A DNA stretch of 64,000 nt, taken from assembly GCA_020062545.1 (NCBI GenBank), contig JAGUWD010000007.1, forward strand, positions 62,001-126,000, read 5' to 3'. The stretch's first letter is position 1. The number at the start of each line of letters is the position of its first letter. The translations under genes were made by a program, and so were the position numbers. Below, piece after piece: positions 50,310-58,240 of the stretch. The notes under the pieces were generated by a model. That model worked only from the letters and a program-made list of their open reading frames with translations. It made no database searches and was not told where the DNA came from. Source of the stretch: Thermodesulfovibrionales bacterium (GTDB taxonomy: Bacteria > Nitrospirota > Thermodesulfovibrionia > Thermodesulfovibrionales > Dissulfurispiraceae).

Positions 50310-51577
50310 TTTTCTCCTGTGATTATGAATATGGGATTCAATGCGCTCATATGCCTTTTGCCGCCGATTGTTTTCGCCCTCGATACGGATATTTCGGAGA
50401 TTTTTATGTTGTAGCCGTGATTTTCAAAGCACTGAACAGCATCGTTTATCGTTTCTATTGTCGCGGCGTTTACAACAATAAGCTTAACCTGAGTTTTAAT
50501 GACATAATCCATTATCTCCTTTAACATTTCGCCGCTGCCTCCTATAAAGACCCTTTCAGGCAAAGGAAGACCATTCAACGCATCGGGTGCTTCTCCTTTT
50601 ACGATTTCGATATTGGCCGCATTGAATCGAATTTTGTTTTCTTCGATATGGTTAATCTGCTCCTTATCTTTCTCTACTGCAAAGACTTTTAGTTCCGGAT
50701 ATAATCTTGCAGCCTCTATAGATACGGAGCCTGAGCCAGCACCGATGTCCCAGAACACGCCTTTTTGAGGAAGCCTTAATTTGTGGATTGTTACAGCCCT
50801 CACCTCGTCTTTTGTTATGAGACCCCTTGAATGAGAAATCTCGTTCTCTTTTAATCCAAAGGCGATGGCTGATGGCTGACTGTTGATGGCTGACCGCTGG
50901 ATTATTACCACATTCGGCTCTGAAAACATCATTCCTGCAATCTCTTCAGGCGAGCCTTCTGTAATTTTCTCATCCTGGTAACCCAACCTTTCGCAGACAA
51001 ACATAACAGGCAATAGGCTATGGGCAATAGGCGATAGGTTAAGGACTTTGGCTATTTTTGAAGGATTGTTTTCTCTGTCTGTAAGAATTGCGATTTTATT
51101 ATGCCTTTGCAATAAAGACGGTATATCGTCCATCTCATACGGAAGTCTTCTTCTTTTCTCAGGGTCAGGGCCTCCATGAAGGCTCATTAAAAATGTGTCG
51201 TCCCACGGCTCTTTTATCCTTGAAAATGCAATCTGAACGCTCGATAAGTCAGGCAATATCTCAACCATGTCTTTTCCAAACTCCCTGATAGCCCTTCTGC
51301 CAATGCCGAAGAACATTGGATCTCCGGAAGCAAGGAGGACGACGGGGGATGCTGGAGTGCTGGAGTGCTGGGGTAATGCGTGTATGAAGTTTATTGTTTC
51401 ATTTACATTATTAATCACCTTCAGCTTATCCTTAACTGCCTCAAATTCATCATATTCCTTAAAAACCTCAAATAGCCTATTTGACGCAAGGATGACGTCT
51501 GAATTTAAAATAATCTCCCGCGCCCTTTTGTCAAAGGGTTTATAGCCGATGCCTATGACATAGAGTTTATTACTCAT
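50306..51577 (-). CDS. cobL: Precorrin-6Y C5,15-methyltransferase / decarboxylase (CbiE-CbiT fusion)
   Basis: A 423-residue fusion. The N-terminal CbiE methylase (KLYVIGIGYKPFDKRAREII, LLASGDPMFFGIGRRAIREF, FLMSLHGGPDPEKRR) reaches about residue 235. The CbiT part follows (GLITKDEVRAVTIHKLRLP, GVFWDIGAGSGSVSIEAARL). It methylates C5 and C15 and decarboxylates the C12 acetate. Three tandem-repeat arrays (51349-51377, 51008-51040, 50863-50896) lie in loops and in the linker. It shares one base with the cobF stop (TAATG). Confidence 0.94.
   Translation of the reverse strand: MSNKLYVIGIGYKPFDKRAREIILNSDVILASNRLFEVFKEYDEFEAVKDKLKVINNVNETINFIHALPQHSSTPASPVVLLASGDPMFFGIGRRAIREFGKDMVEILPDLSSVQIAFSRIKEPWDDTFLMSLHGGPDPEKRRRLPYEMDDIPSLLQRHNKIAILTDRENNPSKIAKVLNLSPIAHSLLPVMFVCERLGYQDEKITEGSPEEIAGMMFSEPNVVIIQRSAINSQPSAIAFGLKENEISHSRGLITKDEVRAVTIHKLRLPQKGVFWDIGAGSGSVSIEAARLYPELKVFAVEKDKEQINHIEENKIRFNAANIEIVKGEAPDALNGLPLPERVFIGGSGEMLKEIMDYVIKTQVKLIVVNAATIETINDAVQCFENHGYNIKISEISVSRAKTIGGKRHMSALNPIFIITGEK
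50863..50896. repeat. 7-base tandem repeat in the CbiE-CbiT linker
   Basis: GATGGCT units, imperfect, encode QRSAINSQPSAIAFG between the two domains. Confidence 0.8.
51008..51040. repeat. 8-base tandem repeat in CbiE
   Basis: GGCAATAG-like units, about four, encode LSPIAHSLLPVMF. Confidence 0.78.
51349..51377. repeat. 8-base tandem repeat in CbiE
   Basis: GTGCTGGA units, three, encode LPQHSSTPASPVV just before the conserved LLASGDPMF. Confidence 0.8.
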
Positions 51578-52347
51578 TATTCTCCTGCCCTCAAAATATA
51601 TGTCTCCATTATCCAGCCGTTATTCTTTTTTGCTTCATTTCTTGTTTTTATAATCTCATCGAGGACTTCATTTAATCTGCCGGAAATGAGAATCTCTTCT
51701 TCTGTTCCGAGATAACTACCCCAGTAAATATGGAGGTCTGAATCCGCGAAGTTTCTGTATGTTAGATAATTATCCAGCAGCACCACACTATTTTTAACAT
51801 CATCAGGATGAATCTCTTTCAGTCTCCTGCCGGTAGTGATACGAATACTCTCGCCAATGAAATTCAGGGGGATCTTGTGCCTTGCTGTCAAGACCTGCAT
51901 ACTTGTTATTCCCGGTATAACTTCAAATTCGAAATCTGCCCATCCTTCTTTAAGGATATAATTGAGTATCTCTATATGGCCGTCATAAAGGGAAGGATCG
52001 CCCCATATGAGAATGGCGCCTGTTTCACCATCAGCTATCTCCTGTTTTATCAAGTTGGATATAATTTCTGCCTTTTGTTTTCTCCATGAGGCGACCCTTT
52101 CTTTATAGACCTCTAATTCCCTGCCTCCCTTTTTTCTTTCAGGAATCTTTATTGCCATAACCCTGTATCTTCCATCAGGCAAATACCTTTGCAATATTTC
52201 CTTCCTGAGTTTAACAAGGTCTTCATTTTTTTCTGACTCCTTTTCAAGGATAAAAAAGACATTCACCTTCTTAAATGTATTTATAGCCTGAATCGTGAGA
52301 TGTTCAGGATTGCCGGTACCTATGCCAATAAGATATATTTTTTTCAT
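51577..52347 (-). CDS. cobF: Precorrin-6A synthase (deacetylating), CobF
   Basis: A 256-residue methylase that matches CobF closely over its length: IYLIGIGTGNPEHLTIQAIN, LIWGDPSLYDGHIEILNYIL, VIPGITSMQVLTARHKIPLN, ITTGRRLKEIHPDDV, and IYWGSYLGTEEEILISGRL. CobF methylates C1 and removes the C20 acetyl group in the oxygen-dependent pathway. Finding it beside CbiG and CbiX-type enzymes in a presumed strict anaerobe, with no cbiD in the window, is unusual. AAGGGGAT precedes the ATG. Confidence 0.93.
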   Translation of the reverse strand: MKKIYLIGIGTGNPEHLTIQAINTFKKVNVFFILEKESEKNEDLVKLRKEILQRYLPDGRYRVMAIKIPERKKGGRELEVYKERVASWRKQKAEIISNLIKQEIADGETGAILIWGDPSLYDGHIEILNYILKEGWADFEFEVIPGITSMQVLTARHKIPLNFIGESIRITTGRRLKEIHPDDVKNSVVLLDNYLTYRNFADSDLHIYWGSYLGTEEEILISGRLNEVLDEIIKTRNEAKKNNGWIMETYILRAGE

Positions 52348-52403
52348 TTTATCCCCTTTTTGTCAGTATAGTATCTAAATTAAGCAATTCTAATCTGATA
52401 ATA

Positions 52404-52565
52404 TATGTCAGGTGCTGCGAAAAGACTTTAAACCACGCACTTGTAGAAACATTTATCTTGTATCCGTCATCTACGACATTGGATACTCGCTGGATGATGC
52501 ATTTATTATTTCTCTTATGCATTTGAACCAACACTTTTTAAAGTCTTTGAGCAGTGCCTGACATA
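52404..52565. mobile_element. MITE-like element with long terminal inverted repeats
   Basis: A 162-bp element with terminal inverted repeats of about 29 bases (52404-52432 and 52537-52565), identical at 25 positions, each beginning TATGTCAGG and ending in the perfect 12-mer AAAGACTTTAAA or its complement. A TA dinucleotide flanks both ends (52402-52403 and 52566-52567), as expected for Tc1/IS630-type insertion. There is no transposase; a 61-codon minus-strand frame (52349-52534) crosses the left end and is not convincing as a gene. It fills the gap between cobO and cobF and is the only large gap inside the operon. Confidence 0.75.
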
Positions 52566-52578
52566 TAAAATCATTTAA

Positions 52579-53097
52579 TTAGTGTTCAATTCCCCTTCTT
52601 GCTTTTACGCCTTTTTTGTAATAATGCTTTATTTCTTTCATTTCTGTGACAAGGTCTGCCATTTCTATAATTTTCTCATCAGCATATCTGCCTGTAAGGA
52701 CAACCTCCATGTTCGAAGGCTTTGAATTTAACATATTCATAATGTCTTCGATATTCAGGAGTTTGTGGTGAACTGCAACATTTATCTCATCCAGTATAAC
52801 CATGTCGTAGATCTTAGATGAAATTATGCTTTTCACCTCTTCAAATCCCTTTTGGGCTGCATCAATCTCTGTTTTTGTTGGCTTTCCGCCCTTTAGAAAT
52901 CCTGTTCCGTACTGTTTGACGGTAATCAGGTCTTTAAATCTATCCAGTGCCTTGTGCTCGCTGCATCTCCTCTTTTTAATAAATTGTGCAATGAATACCT
53001 TGAGCCCAGCGCCTGCTGCCCTCAATGCGAGACCAAGGGCTGCTGTAGTTTTTCCTTTGCTGTTGCCGGTGTAAACCTGTATATAACCTCTACGCAT
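52579..53097 (-). CDS. cobO: Cob(I)alamin adenosyltransferase (CobA/CobO type)
   Basis: A 172-residue P-loop enzyme: YTGNSKGKTTAALGLALRAA at the N-terminus, FIAQFIKKRRCSEHKAL, YDMVILDEINVAVHHKLL (Walker B) and VVLTGRYADEKIIEMADLV. It adds the adenosyl group to cob(I)yrinate diamide or later corrinoids. It overlaps cbiO by eight bases. Confidence 0.95.
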   Translation of the reverse strand: MRRGYIQVYTGNSKGKTTAALGLALRAAGAGLKVFIAQFIKKRRCSEHKALDRFKDLITVKQYGTGFLKGGKPTKTEIDAAQKGFEEVKSIISSKIYDMVILDEINVAVHHKLLNIEDIMNMLNSKPSNMEVVLTGRYADEKIIEMADLVTEMKEIKHYYKKGVKARRGIEH

Positions 53098-53941
53098 ATA
53101 ATCTCGCTATCTCTCTTCTTGCCTCTCCAATGGTGAGAGGGATTTTTTCAAAAGGCATGTTATCCTCATGCTTTAGCTTGTAAATTAGTTCCGCAATCTG
53201 TGGTAGCCTGAGTTTGACATTTGACATGTCCTCAGGCGCTGTGAAGACATCCTCGGGAATGCCTCCCCTTGCAACACGACCCCTGCTTAAAATATAGAGC
53301 CTGTCGAGGAATAATGGGACAAGGTCAACGCTGTGTGTGGCCATGACGATTGTAACGCCATTATCCTTATTCAGTTTTGTGAGAAGGTTCATCATTTTAT
53401 ACTCTCCCATGGGATCCAATCCAGCAGTAGGCTCATCAAGGAGCAGTATCTCATGTCCCATAGCCAGAAGCCCTGCAATGCATACCCTTTTCTTCTGCCC
53501 GAAGCTGAGATTGTGAATGGACTTTTTTGTATATCCATCCATCTCCACATATGTAAGGGCATTATTAACTCTATTGATGACCTCATCTTCTGAGAAACCC
53601 ATATTTATGGGGCCGAATGCCACGTCCTCAAACACAGTGGCAGCAAAAAGCTGGTCGTCAGGGTTTTGAAAGACAAGGCCGACCTTTCTATATATCTCTT
53701 TTGGGGATAGTTTTTTAATATTAGCTCCATCAAGGAGAATATTTCCCTCAAAGTCCTTAAGCAGTCCGTCCATTATCTTTAATAAGGTTGTTTTCCCCGA
53801 ACCGTTTGAACCCAGTATGCCGATGAATTCACCCCTTTTTATCTCAAGGCTTATGTCAAACAGGGCTGTTGTCCCGTCAGGATATTTAAATGAATTAATA
53901 TTTACAGATAGTCTTATCTGACTGCTTTTTATATCTTCCAT
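53090..53941 (-). CDS. cbiO: Cobalt ECF transporter ATPase CbiO
   Basis: A 283-residue ABC ATPase: Walker A ILGSNGSGKTTLLKIMDG, Q-loop VFQNPDDQLFAATVFEDV, signature LSFGQKKRVCIAGLLAMG, Walker B ILLLDEPTAGLDPMG and H-loop VIVMATHSVDLVP. The DQLFA motif after the Q-loop is typical of ECF ATPases. It pairs with CbiQ next door for cobalt uptake. The substrate-binding CbiM and CbiN are not in the window. Confidence 0.93.
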   Translation of the reverse strand: MEDIKSSQIRLSVNINSFKYPDGTTALFDISLEIKRGEFIGILGSNGSGKTTLLKIMDGLLKDFEGNILLDGANIKKLSPKEIYRKVGLVFQNPDDQLFAATVFEDVAFGPINMGFSEDEVINRVNNALTYVEMDGYTKKSIHNLSFGQKKRVCIAGLLAMGHEILLLDEPTAGLDPMGEYKMMNLLTKLNKDNGVTIVMATHSVDLVPLFLDRLYILSRGRVARGGIPEDVFTAPEDMSNVKLRLPQIAELIYKLKHEDNMPFEKIPLTIGEARREIARLYA

Positions 53942-54696
53942 ACGATCCCCATTGCTGTTATAGCCAGTGCCGAGACGACAACCTCTGACAATTTAAATGG
54001 CTTATGTTTCAGCATAGGCATATTGCCATCATAGCCCCTTTGAATCATTGACACCGTGATATTGTGGCTGTGCTCAAATGCCTTGAGCATCAGGGATCCG
54101 GCGAGGGTGCCAAATGAGCCGAGTCCACGCCTTATGTTTGAGTAACCGAGGCGGTTCTTTTGTGCATTATAAATGATCATTGCATCCTCAAAGAGAACAA
54201 AAATATATCTATACGCAAACATCAATACCTCTATAAAACCTTTTGGAACCCTCAGCCATGAAAGTCCTGCGATGAATTCTGTAAACGGCGTGGAAAATCC
54301 TATTACAGCAACGATGGAGACCGCACCCAAAATTCTGACTGAAATCATTAACCCATCCATAAGTCCGTCTTTATATCCTGTTAAAGTGAGAAGTGAGAAG
54401 TGAGAGGCAGGAAGCGAGATAGAGAAAAGCACATCCTTTCCGGAAAAGAACAATTTCAAAAGTAGTATTATTGATGCAATGAAGACCGGCTCTGAAAACC
54501 TTAATAGAAAGATCCTTAACGGAATCCTCATCAACATGCAAAGAAAGAGGCATAGTAAGGTTACAAGCAATGGAAGGGCAAAACCCTTATAGCTCAAGAC
54601 CATTACAAGAATGGCCAGGCTGACAATGATTTTTACCCTTGCATCGATCTTTGAAAGAATATGGTCTTTTTTAAAATATTCAGAAAATAGTTCCAT
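53929..54696 (-). CDS. cbiQ: Cobalt ECF transporter transmembrane protein CbiQ
   Basis: A 255-residue membrane protein: DARVKIIVSLAILVMVLSYK at the N-terminus, helices up to about residue 130, then the EcfT coupling motifs in AYRYIFVLFEDAMIIYNAQK and RGLGSFGTLAGSLMLKAFE. It couples CbiO to the cobalt-binding component. A tandem repeat insert (54383-54410, PASHFSLLT) lies in the loop near residue 100. It overlaps cbiO by 13 bases. Confidence 0.92.
   Translation of the reverse strand: MELFSEYFKKDHILSKIDARVKIIVSLAILVMVLSYKGFALPLLVTLLCLFLCMLMRIPLRIFLLRFSEPVFIASIILLLKLFFSGKDVLFSISLPASHFSLLTLTGYKDGLMDGLMISVRILGAVSIVAVIGFSTPFTEFIAGLSWLRVPKGFIEVLMFAYRYIFVLFEDAMIIYNAQKNRLGYSNIRRGLGSFGTLAGSLMLKAFEHSHNITVSMIQRGYDGNMPMLKHKPFKLSEVVVSALAITAMGIVWKI
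54383..54410. repeat. 7-base tandem repeat in cbiQ
   Basis: AAGTGAG units, three, encode SLPASHFSLLTL in a membrane loop. Confidence 0.82.
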
Positions 54697-54702
54697 GTCT
54701 CT

Positions 54703-55710
54703 TTATCTGTCTTCCTTTGACATTTTTAATAATGCATTTACAATTGCTACTGCCACTGGCGTACCGCCCTTCCTGCTCAAATTGGTTATAAATGGAAATT
54801 CCTGTGCTGCAAGCATCGTCTTTGATTCCAATGCCTTAACGAATCCAACAGGGACACCTACTACTAAAATTTGAGATTTGAGATTTGAGATTTGAGATTT
54901 AGAACTAAAAATCTCTATAACCTTTAATAAAGCAGTTGGCGCGTTTCCTATGGCGATAATGCCAATATTATTGTTTTCATGCAAAGCCTTTTCAATGGCT
55001 ATCTCTGATCGGGTCTTTCCTGTGTCCCTTGAGAGCCTGACAACATCTTCATCATTGATATTGCAGATAACCTTTCCGCTATATGGCTCAAGCCATCTCT
55101 TGATAATTCCAGTTTTTACCATTTCGACATCTGTGAGAATATCCTTGCCAGACCTGATGGCGTTTATTCCTGTGTTTATTGCATCCGGATGGAACATAAG
55201 TGTGTTTCTGAATTCAAAGTCCGCAGTGGCATGTATTACCCTTTTTATAATTGGCAATTGCTCTGGTGGCATATCGCTCAAATCCAGCTCCTCAGAAATT
55301 ATTTCAAAGCTTTTTTTCTCTATGTCTTCTGGTTTTAACCCATTTGCTGAATGTATTCTTTCCATTATCACATGCACCAATTTTTCGTGGATGCCGAGTG
55401 GCTCTGTGTAAATGAATTCCCTGTCAGGATACATATCTTTTGCCTCTTTTATTATCTCCGGTATATCTTTTGTGACATGCATTCCGCTGCTTAAAAAATA
55501 GGGATGGATGACTATCCTTCTGGCTCCGCTAAGAACACATTCCTTGATTGCGTCTGCAATCCCGGGCTCTGCAAACTGAAGGTATGCGATTTTTACACAG
55601 TTGTTGTTGCAGTTTGGATGAATCGCACTATGCAGAAGCCTGCCTGTGAGTTCGATGTTGTTGGCGTCTTTTTTAGGACTTCCGTGTCCTATAAGTATTA
55701 TGTTCTCCAT
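54703..55710 (-). CDS. cbiXC: CbiX-CbiC fusion: sirohydrochlorin cobaltochelatase and precorrin-8X methylmutase
   Basis: A 335-residue two-domain protein from the ATG at 55710, which overlaps the cbiA stop in TGATG. Residues 1 to about 120 are CbiX (NIILIGHGSPKKDANNIEL, RRIVIHPYFLSSGMHVTKD), which inserts cobalt into sirohydrochlorin. From about 130 it is CbiC/CobH (IIKRVIHATADFEFRNTLMF with the catalytic His, and GIIAIGNAPTALLKVIEI), which moves the C11 methyl to C12 to give cobyrinate. A repeat insert KSQISNLKSQI lies near residue 275 (54869-54900). Confidence 0.92.
   Translation of the reverse strand: MENIILIGHGSPKKDANNIELTGRLLHSAIHPNCNNNCVKIAYLQFAEPGIADAIKECVLSGARRIVIHPYFLSSGMHVTKDIPEIIKEAKDMYPDREFIYTEPLGIHEKLVHVIMERIHSANGLKPEDIEKKSFEIISEELDLSDMPPEQLPIIKRVIHATADFEFRNTLMFHPDAINTGINAIRSGKDILTDVEMVKTGIIKRWLEPYSGKVICNINDEDVVRLSRDTGKTRSEIAIEKALHENNNIGIIAIGNAPTALLKVIEIFSSKSQISNLKSQILVVGVPVGFVKALESKTMLAAQEFPFITNLSRKGGTPVAVAIVNALLKMSKEDR
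54869..54900. repeat. 7-base tandem repeat in the CbiC domain
   Basis: GATTTGA units, four, encode SSKSQISNLKSQILVVG. Confidence 0.88.
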
Positions 55711-57116
55711 CAGCACTCCTTTATAAAACCTATAAAAGTCTTTGCAATATTGCTATTGCTTCCAAAATGCAGATGCACATAGCTCGCAAGGGTATTTTCA
55801 ATCCTGTATCCTTCGTTTTGAAGATTTTGGCCAGTGTTATCAAACAGTGAATAACAAGTAGTTAGGGCTGAAGGCTGAAGACTGAAGGCTGAAGGCTTTA
55901 TCTCCGAGTAATGGAATTCATGTCCTCTCAGCCTGTCTCCTTTTTTGCCGAGCATGCAGTCTTCTTTCAATTGGATCTCCCTGTAGCCTAAATGAGACCG
56001 TCCATTTTTCATCAGTGTCTCGAAAGGAAATACTCCGGCCATTCTAAAGAAATTCCCTTGAAAATCATGGATTCCCTGCGACAGATACATTAAACCTCCG
56101 CATTCGGCATATATTGGCTTTCCTGAGTCAGCCCAGTTATAAATGGCCTCAAGCATCGATTGGTTTTTTGATAGCTCCCCGGCATAAAGCTCTGGATAGC
56201 CGCCGCCGATGTATACGGCATCGACATTATCAGGGATCTTGGAATCTGAAATAGGGCTGAATGTTACTATTTCTGCTCCTGCATTTTTTAATAGGTCAAG
56301 ATTGTCTTCATAATAAAAGCAGAAGGCTCTGTCGTAAGCAATGGCTATTTTTGGAGCCGATGTCTGGGACAGTCCCGATTCTACGGGGGCTACGCTCGTA
56401 AATCTGGGACAGTCCCCTCCCTGCTTTAAGGACATTGAGTCATGAATGGTTACCTTCGGAAGGTAATCATTCATGGCAAGAATTGCTTCTATATCCACAT
56501 GCTTTAAAACCGTATCCGCAAGTCTTTCAATGTTTTCTCCGGCAATAGGATTTTCTTCTGCAACGGCTAATCCGAGATGTCTGTGCGGAATCTCGAAGTT
56601 CAAATCCCTTGGCAGGTATCCTAAAACCTCAACCCCACGAACACTATTTTTAAGCCTTCTGAAATGCCTTTCCGATGCCACACGGTTGAAGATTATGCCT
56701 TTAATTAAATTTGGATTTTTGTATTCCATAAAGCCCTTTACAACTGCCCCTGCACTTTCTGCCATGCCGTATGCATCGACAATCAGGATAACGGGCAGAT
56801 TAAGCGCATCTGCCAATCTTGCCGTGCTGAAGTCTCCATCATACAGGCCCATGACGCCTTCTACAACAGATATATCAACACCTGTTGAGTGTTTATGAAA
56901 ACAGGCTTTCACGTAATCCTCGCCGCACATCCATAAATCGAGGTTTCTTGAGGGTCTGCCTGTAATCATTCTGTGGAGTCCTGTGTCTATGAAGTCAGGG
57001 CCTGCCTTGAATGACTGAACAGCCATCCCCTTTTTCTTTAAGGCTGCAAGCACGCCTAAAGTAATCGTTGTCTTTCCGCAGCCGCTGTATGTGCCTGCTA
57101 TTACTACCCCCGGCAT
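55710..57116 (-). CDS. cbiA: Cobyrinate a,c-diamide synthase
   Basis: A 468-residue CbiA/CobB: ATP domain with IAGTYSGCGKTTITLGVLAA, FKAGPDFIDTGLHRMITG and VVEGVMGLYDGDFST; glutaminase domain with nucleophile Cys in YAECGGLMYLSQGIH and LRGHEFHYSEIKPS. It amidates the a and c side chains of cobyrinate. Two inserts interrupt it: a pair of palindromes at 56364-56416 encoding CPRFTSVAPVESGLSQTS between the domains, and a 7-base array at 55865-55896 near the C-terminus. It overlaps cobD by 13 bases. Confidence 0.94.
   Translation of the reverse strand: MPGVVIAGTYSGCGKTTITLGVLAALKKKGMAVQSFKAGPDFIDTGLHRMITGRPSRNLDLWMCGEDYVKACFHKHSTGVDISVVEGVMGLYDGDFSTARLADALNLPVILIVDAYGMAESAGAVVKGFMEYKNPNLIKGIIFNRVASERHFRRLKNSVRGVEVLGYLPRDLNFEIPHRHLGLAVAEENPIAGENIERLADTVLKHVDIEAILAMNDYLPKVTIHDSMSLKQGGDCPRFTSVAPVESGLSQTSAPKIAIAYDRAFCFYYEDNLDLLKNAGAEIVTFSPISDSKIPDNVDAVYIGGGYPELYAGELSKNQSMLEAIYNWADSGKPIYAECGGLMYLSQGIHDFQGNFFRMAGVFPFETLMKNGRSHLGYREIQLKEDCMLGKKGDRLRGHEFHYSEIKPSAFSLQPSALTTCYSLFDNTGQNLQNEGYRIENTLASYVHLHFGSNSNIAKTFIGFIKEC
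55865..55896. repeat. 7-base tandem repeat in cbiA
   Basis: GGCTGAA units, four, one changed, encode KPSAFSLQPSALTT. Confidence 0.85.
56364..56416. repeat. Pair of CTGGGACAGTCCC palindromes inside cbiA
   Basis: Two identical 13-base palindromic units (56364-56376 and 56404-56416), 40 bases apart, stand in frame in the interdomain linker. The unit is of a type that could be dispersed elsewhere in the genome; only these two copies are seen in the window. Confidence 0.7.
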
Positions 57117-58240
57117 ATATACGCAAGCTCCTTGAGCAGTTTCATATTTTCCTTGTTTGATTTTACTGCAATCCTCATATATGAGCTATCGAGTCCCATG
57201 AAATTAGAACAATCCCTTATTATCATCCCTCTATTTCTGAGTGATGAAATTATTTTCTGGGCATTGTCATGCTTTACTAAATAAAAATTTGCAGAAGATG
57301 GGAAATAAGTAATGCCCAGCAATTTAAAGCCGTCTTCCATTACCTTTTTCTCATTTCGCATGACCTTGAATGTCTGGCTTTTATATCCTGCATCATTTAG
57401 CGCAGCAATTCCTGCTGTCTGCGCAATGGTATTCACAGTCCATGGCTCTTTATATCTTTTAACGGTGTCAAGAATGTTCTGTGGAAATATGCCATAACCT
57501 ATTCTCATGCCAGAAAGGGCATAGAATTTCGTCATTGACCTCAGTACAATAAGGTAGGGATTATTTTGAACCTCTTTAATCACAGACTCTTCAGGCACAA
57601 AATCTATGAATGCTTCATCAACAACGAGATAGCATTTAAGGCCTCTGGCAGCCTCTGCGATCTTCAGTACATCCTCTTTTTTCATCAGCCTGCCTGTTGG
57701 ATTATTCGGGTTACAAAGGAATGCCATATCCACAGATGTGGTGAGGGATGATTTGTATGTTGCCGATGAATTACTTCCCGACATTGCAGCAATGAACTTC
57801 TCAGGATTTATTTCGAATGCATCTTTCTCCCAAAGGACAAAATACGAAATTTTTTCCTTAATGTCCTTTTCGGGATGTATACTCTTGAATGCCCGCTCAT
57901 ATTCCGAAAATGTCGGCATAGGGATAAGAACCTTTTCAGGTTTTAATGCCCTTACAGTGAGGTATATGAGCTCTGTACTGCCGTTTCCACACAGGATGCA
58001 TTGAGGGTCTATACCCAGATGTTTTGCAATTGCATGTGTGAGATGTTTTGCATCGGGGTCAGGATAATGGCATAGGTATTTGATATTGTCTTTGATTTTT
58101 TTCATTGCACTTTCAGGCACACCGAGGGGATTTATGGATGCGCTGAAATCAATGACTTCAGCAATCCTGATATTCCTTTCTTCAATGAACCTGTAGATAT
58201 TCCCGCCGTGTGGCTCTAAATTTTTCTCCTGCCCGTTCAT
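57104..58240 (-). CDS. cobD: L-threonine-O-3-phosphate decarboxylase (CobD/CobC type)
   Basis: A 378-residue fold-type I PLP enzyme: EVIDFSASINPLGVPESAMK at the N-terminus, ILCGNGSTELIYLTVRAL, FLCNPNNPTGRLMKKED, YLVVDEAFIDFVPEE and the PLP lysine in RSMTKFYALSGMRIGYG near residue 230. It makes (R)-1-amino-2-propanol O-2-phosphate for the nucleotide loop. It is distinguished from histidinol-phosphate aminotransferase by the N-terminal HGGNIYRF motif and the operon. It overlaps cbiB by four bases. Confidence 0.92.
   Translation of the reverse strand: MNGQEKNLEPHGGNIYRFIEERNIRIAEVIDFSASINPLGVPESAMKKIKDNIKYLCHYPDPDAKHLTHAIAKHLGIDPQCILCGNGSTELIYLTVRALKPEKVLIPMPTFSEYERAFKSIHPEKDIKEKISYFVLWEKDAFEINPEKFIAAMSGSNSSATYKSSLTTSVDMAFLCNPNNPTGRLMKKEDVLKIAEAARGLKCYLVVDEAFIDFVPEESVIKEVQNNPYLIVLRSMTKFYALSGMRIGYGIFPQNILDTVKRYKEPWTVNTIAQTAGIAALNDAGYKSQTFKVMRNEKKVMEDGFKLLGITYFPSSANFYLVKHDNAQKIISSLRNRGMIIRDCSNFMGLDSSYMRIAVKSNKENMKLLKELAYICRG

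Noticed and set aside
52349-52534. 61-codon minus-strand reading frame between cobO and cobF
   Set aside because: It lies across the end of the MITE-like element, has no ribosome site and no recognisable domain.
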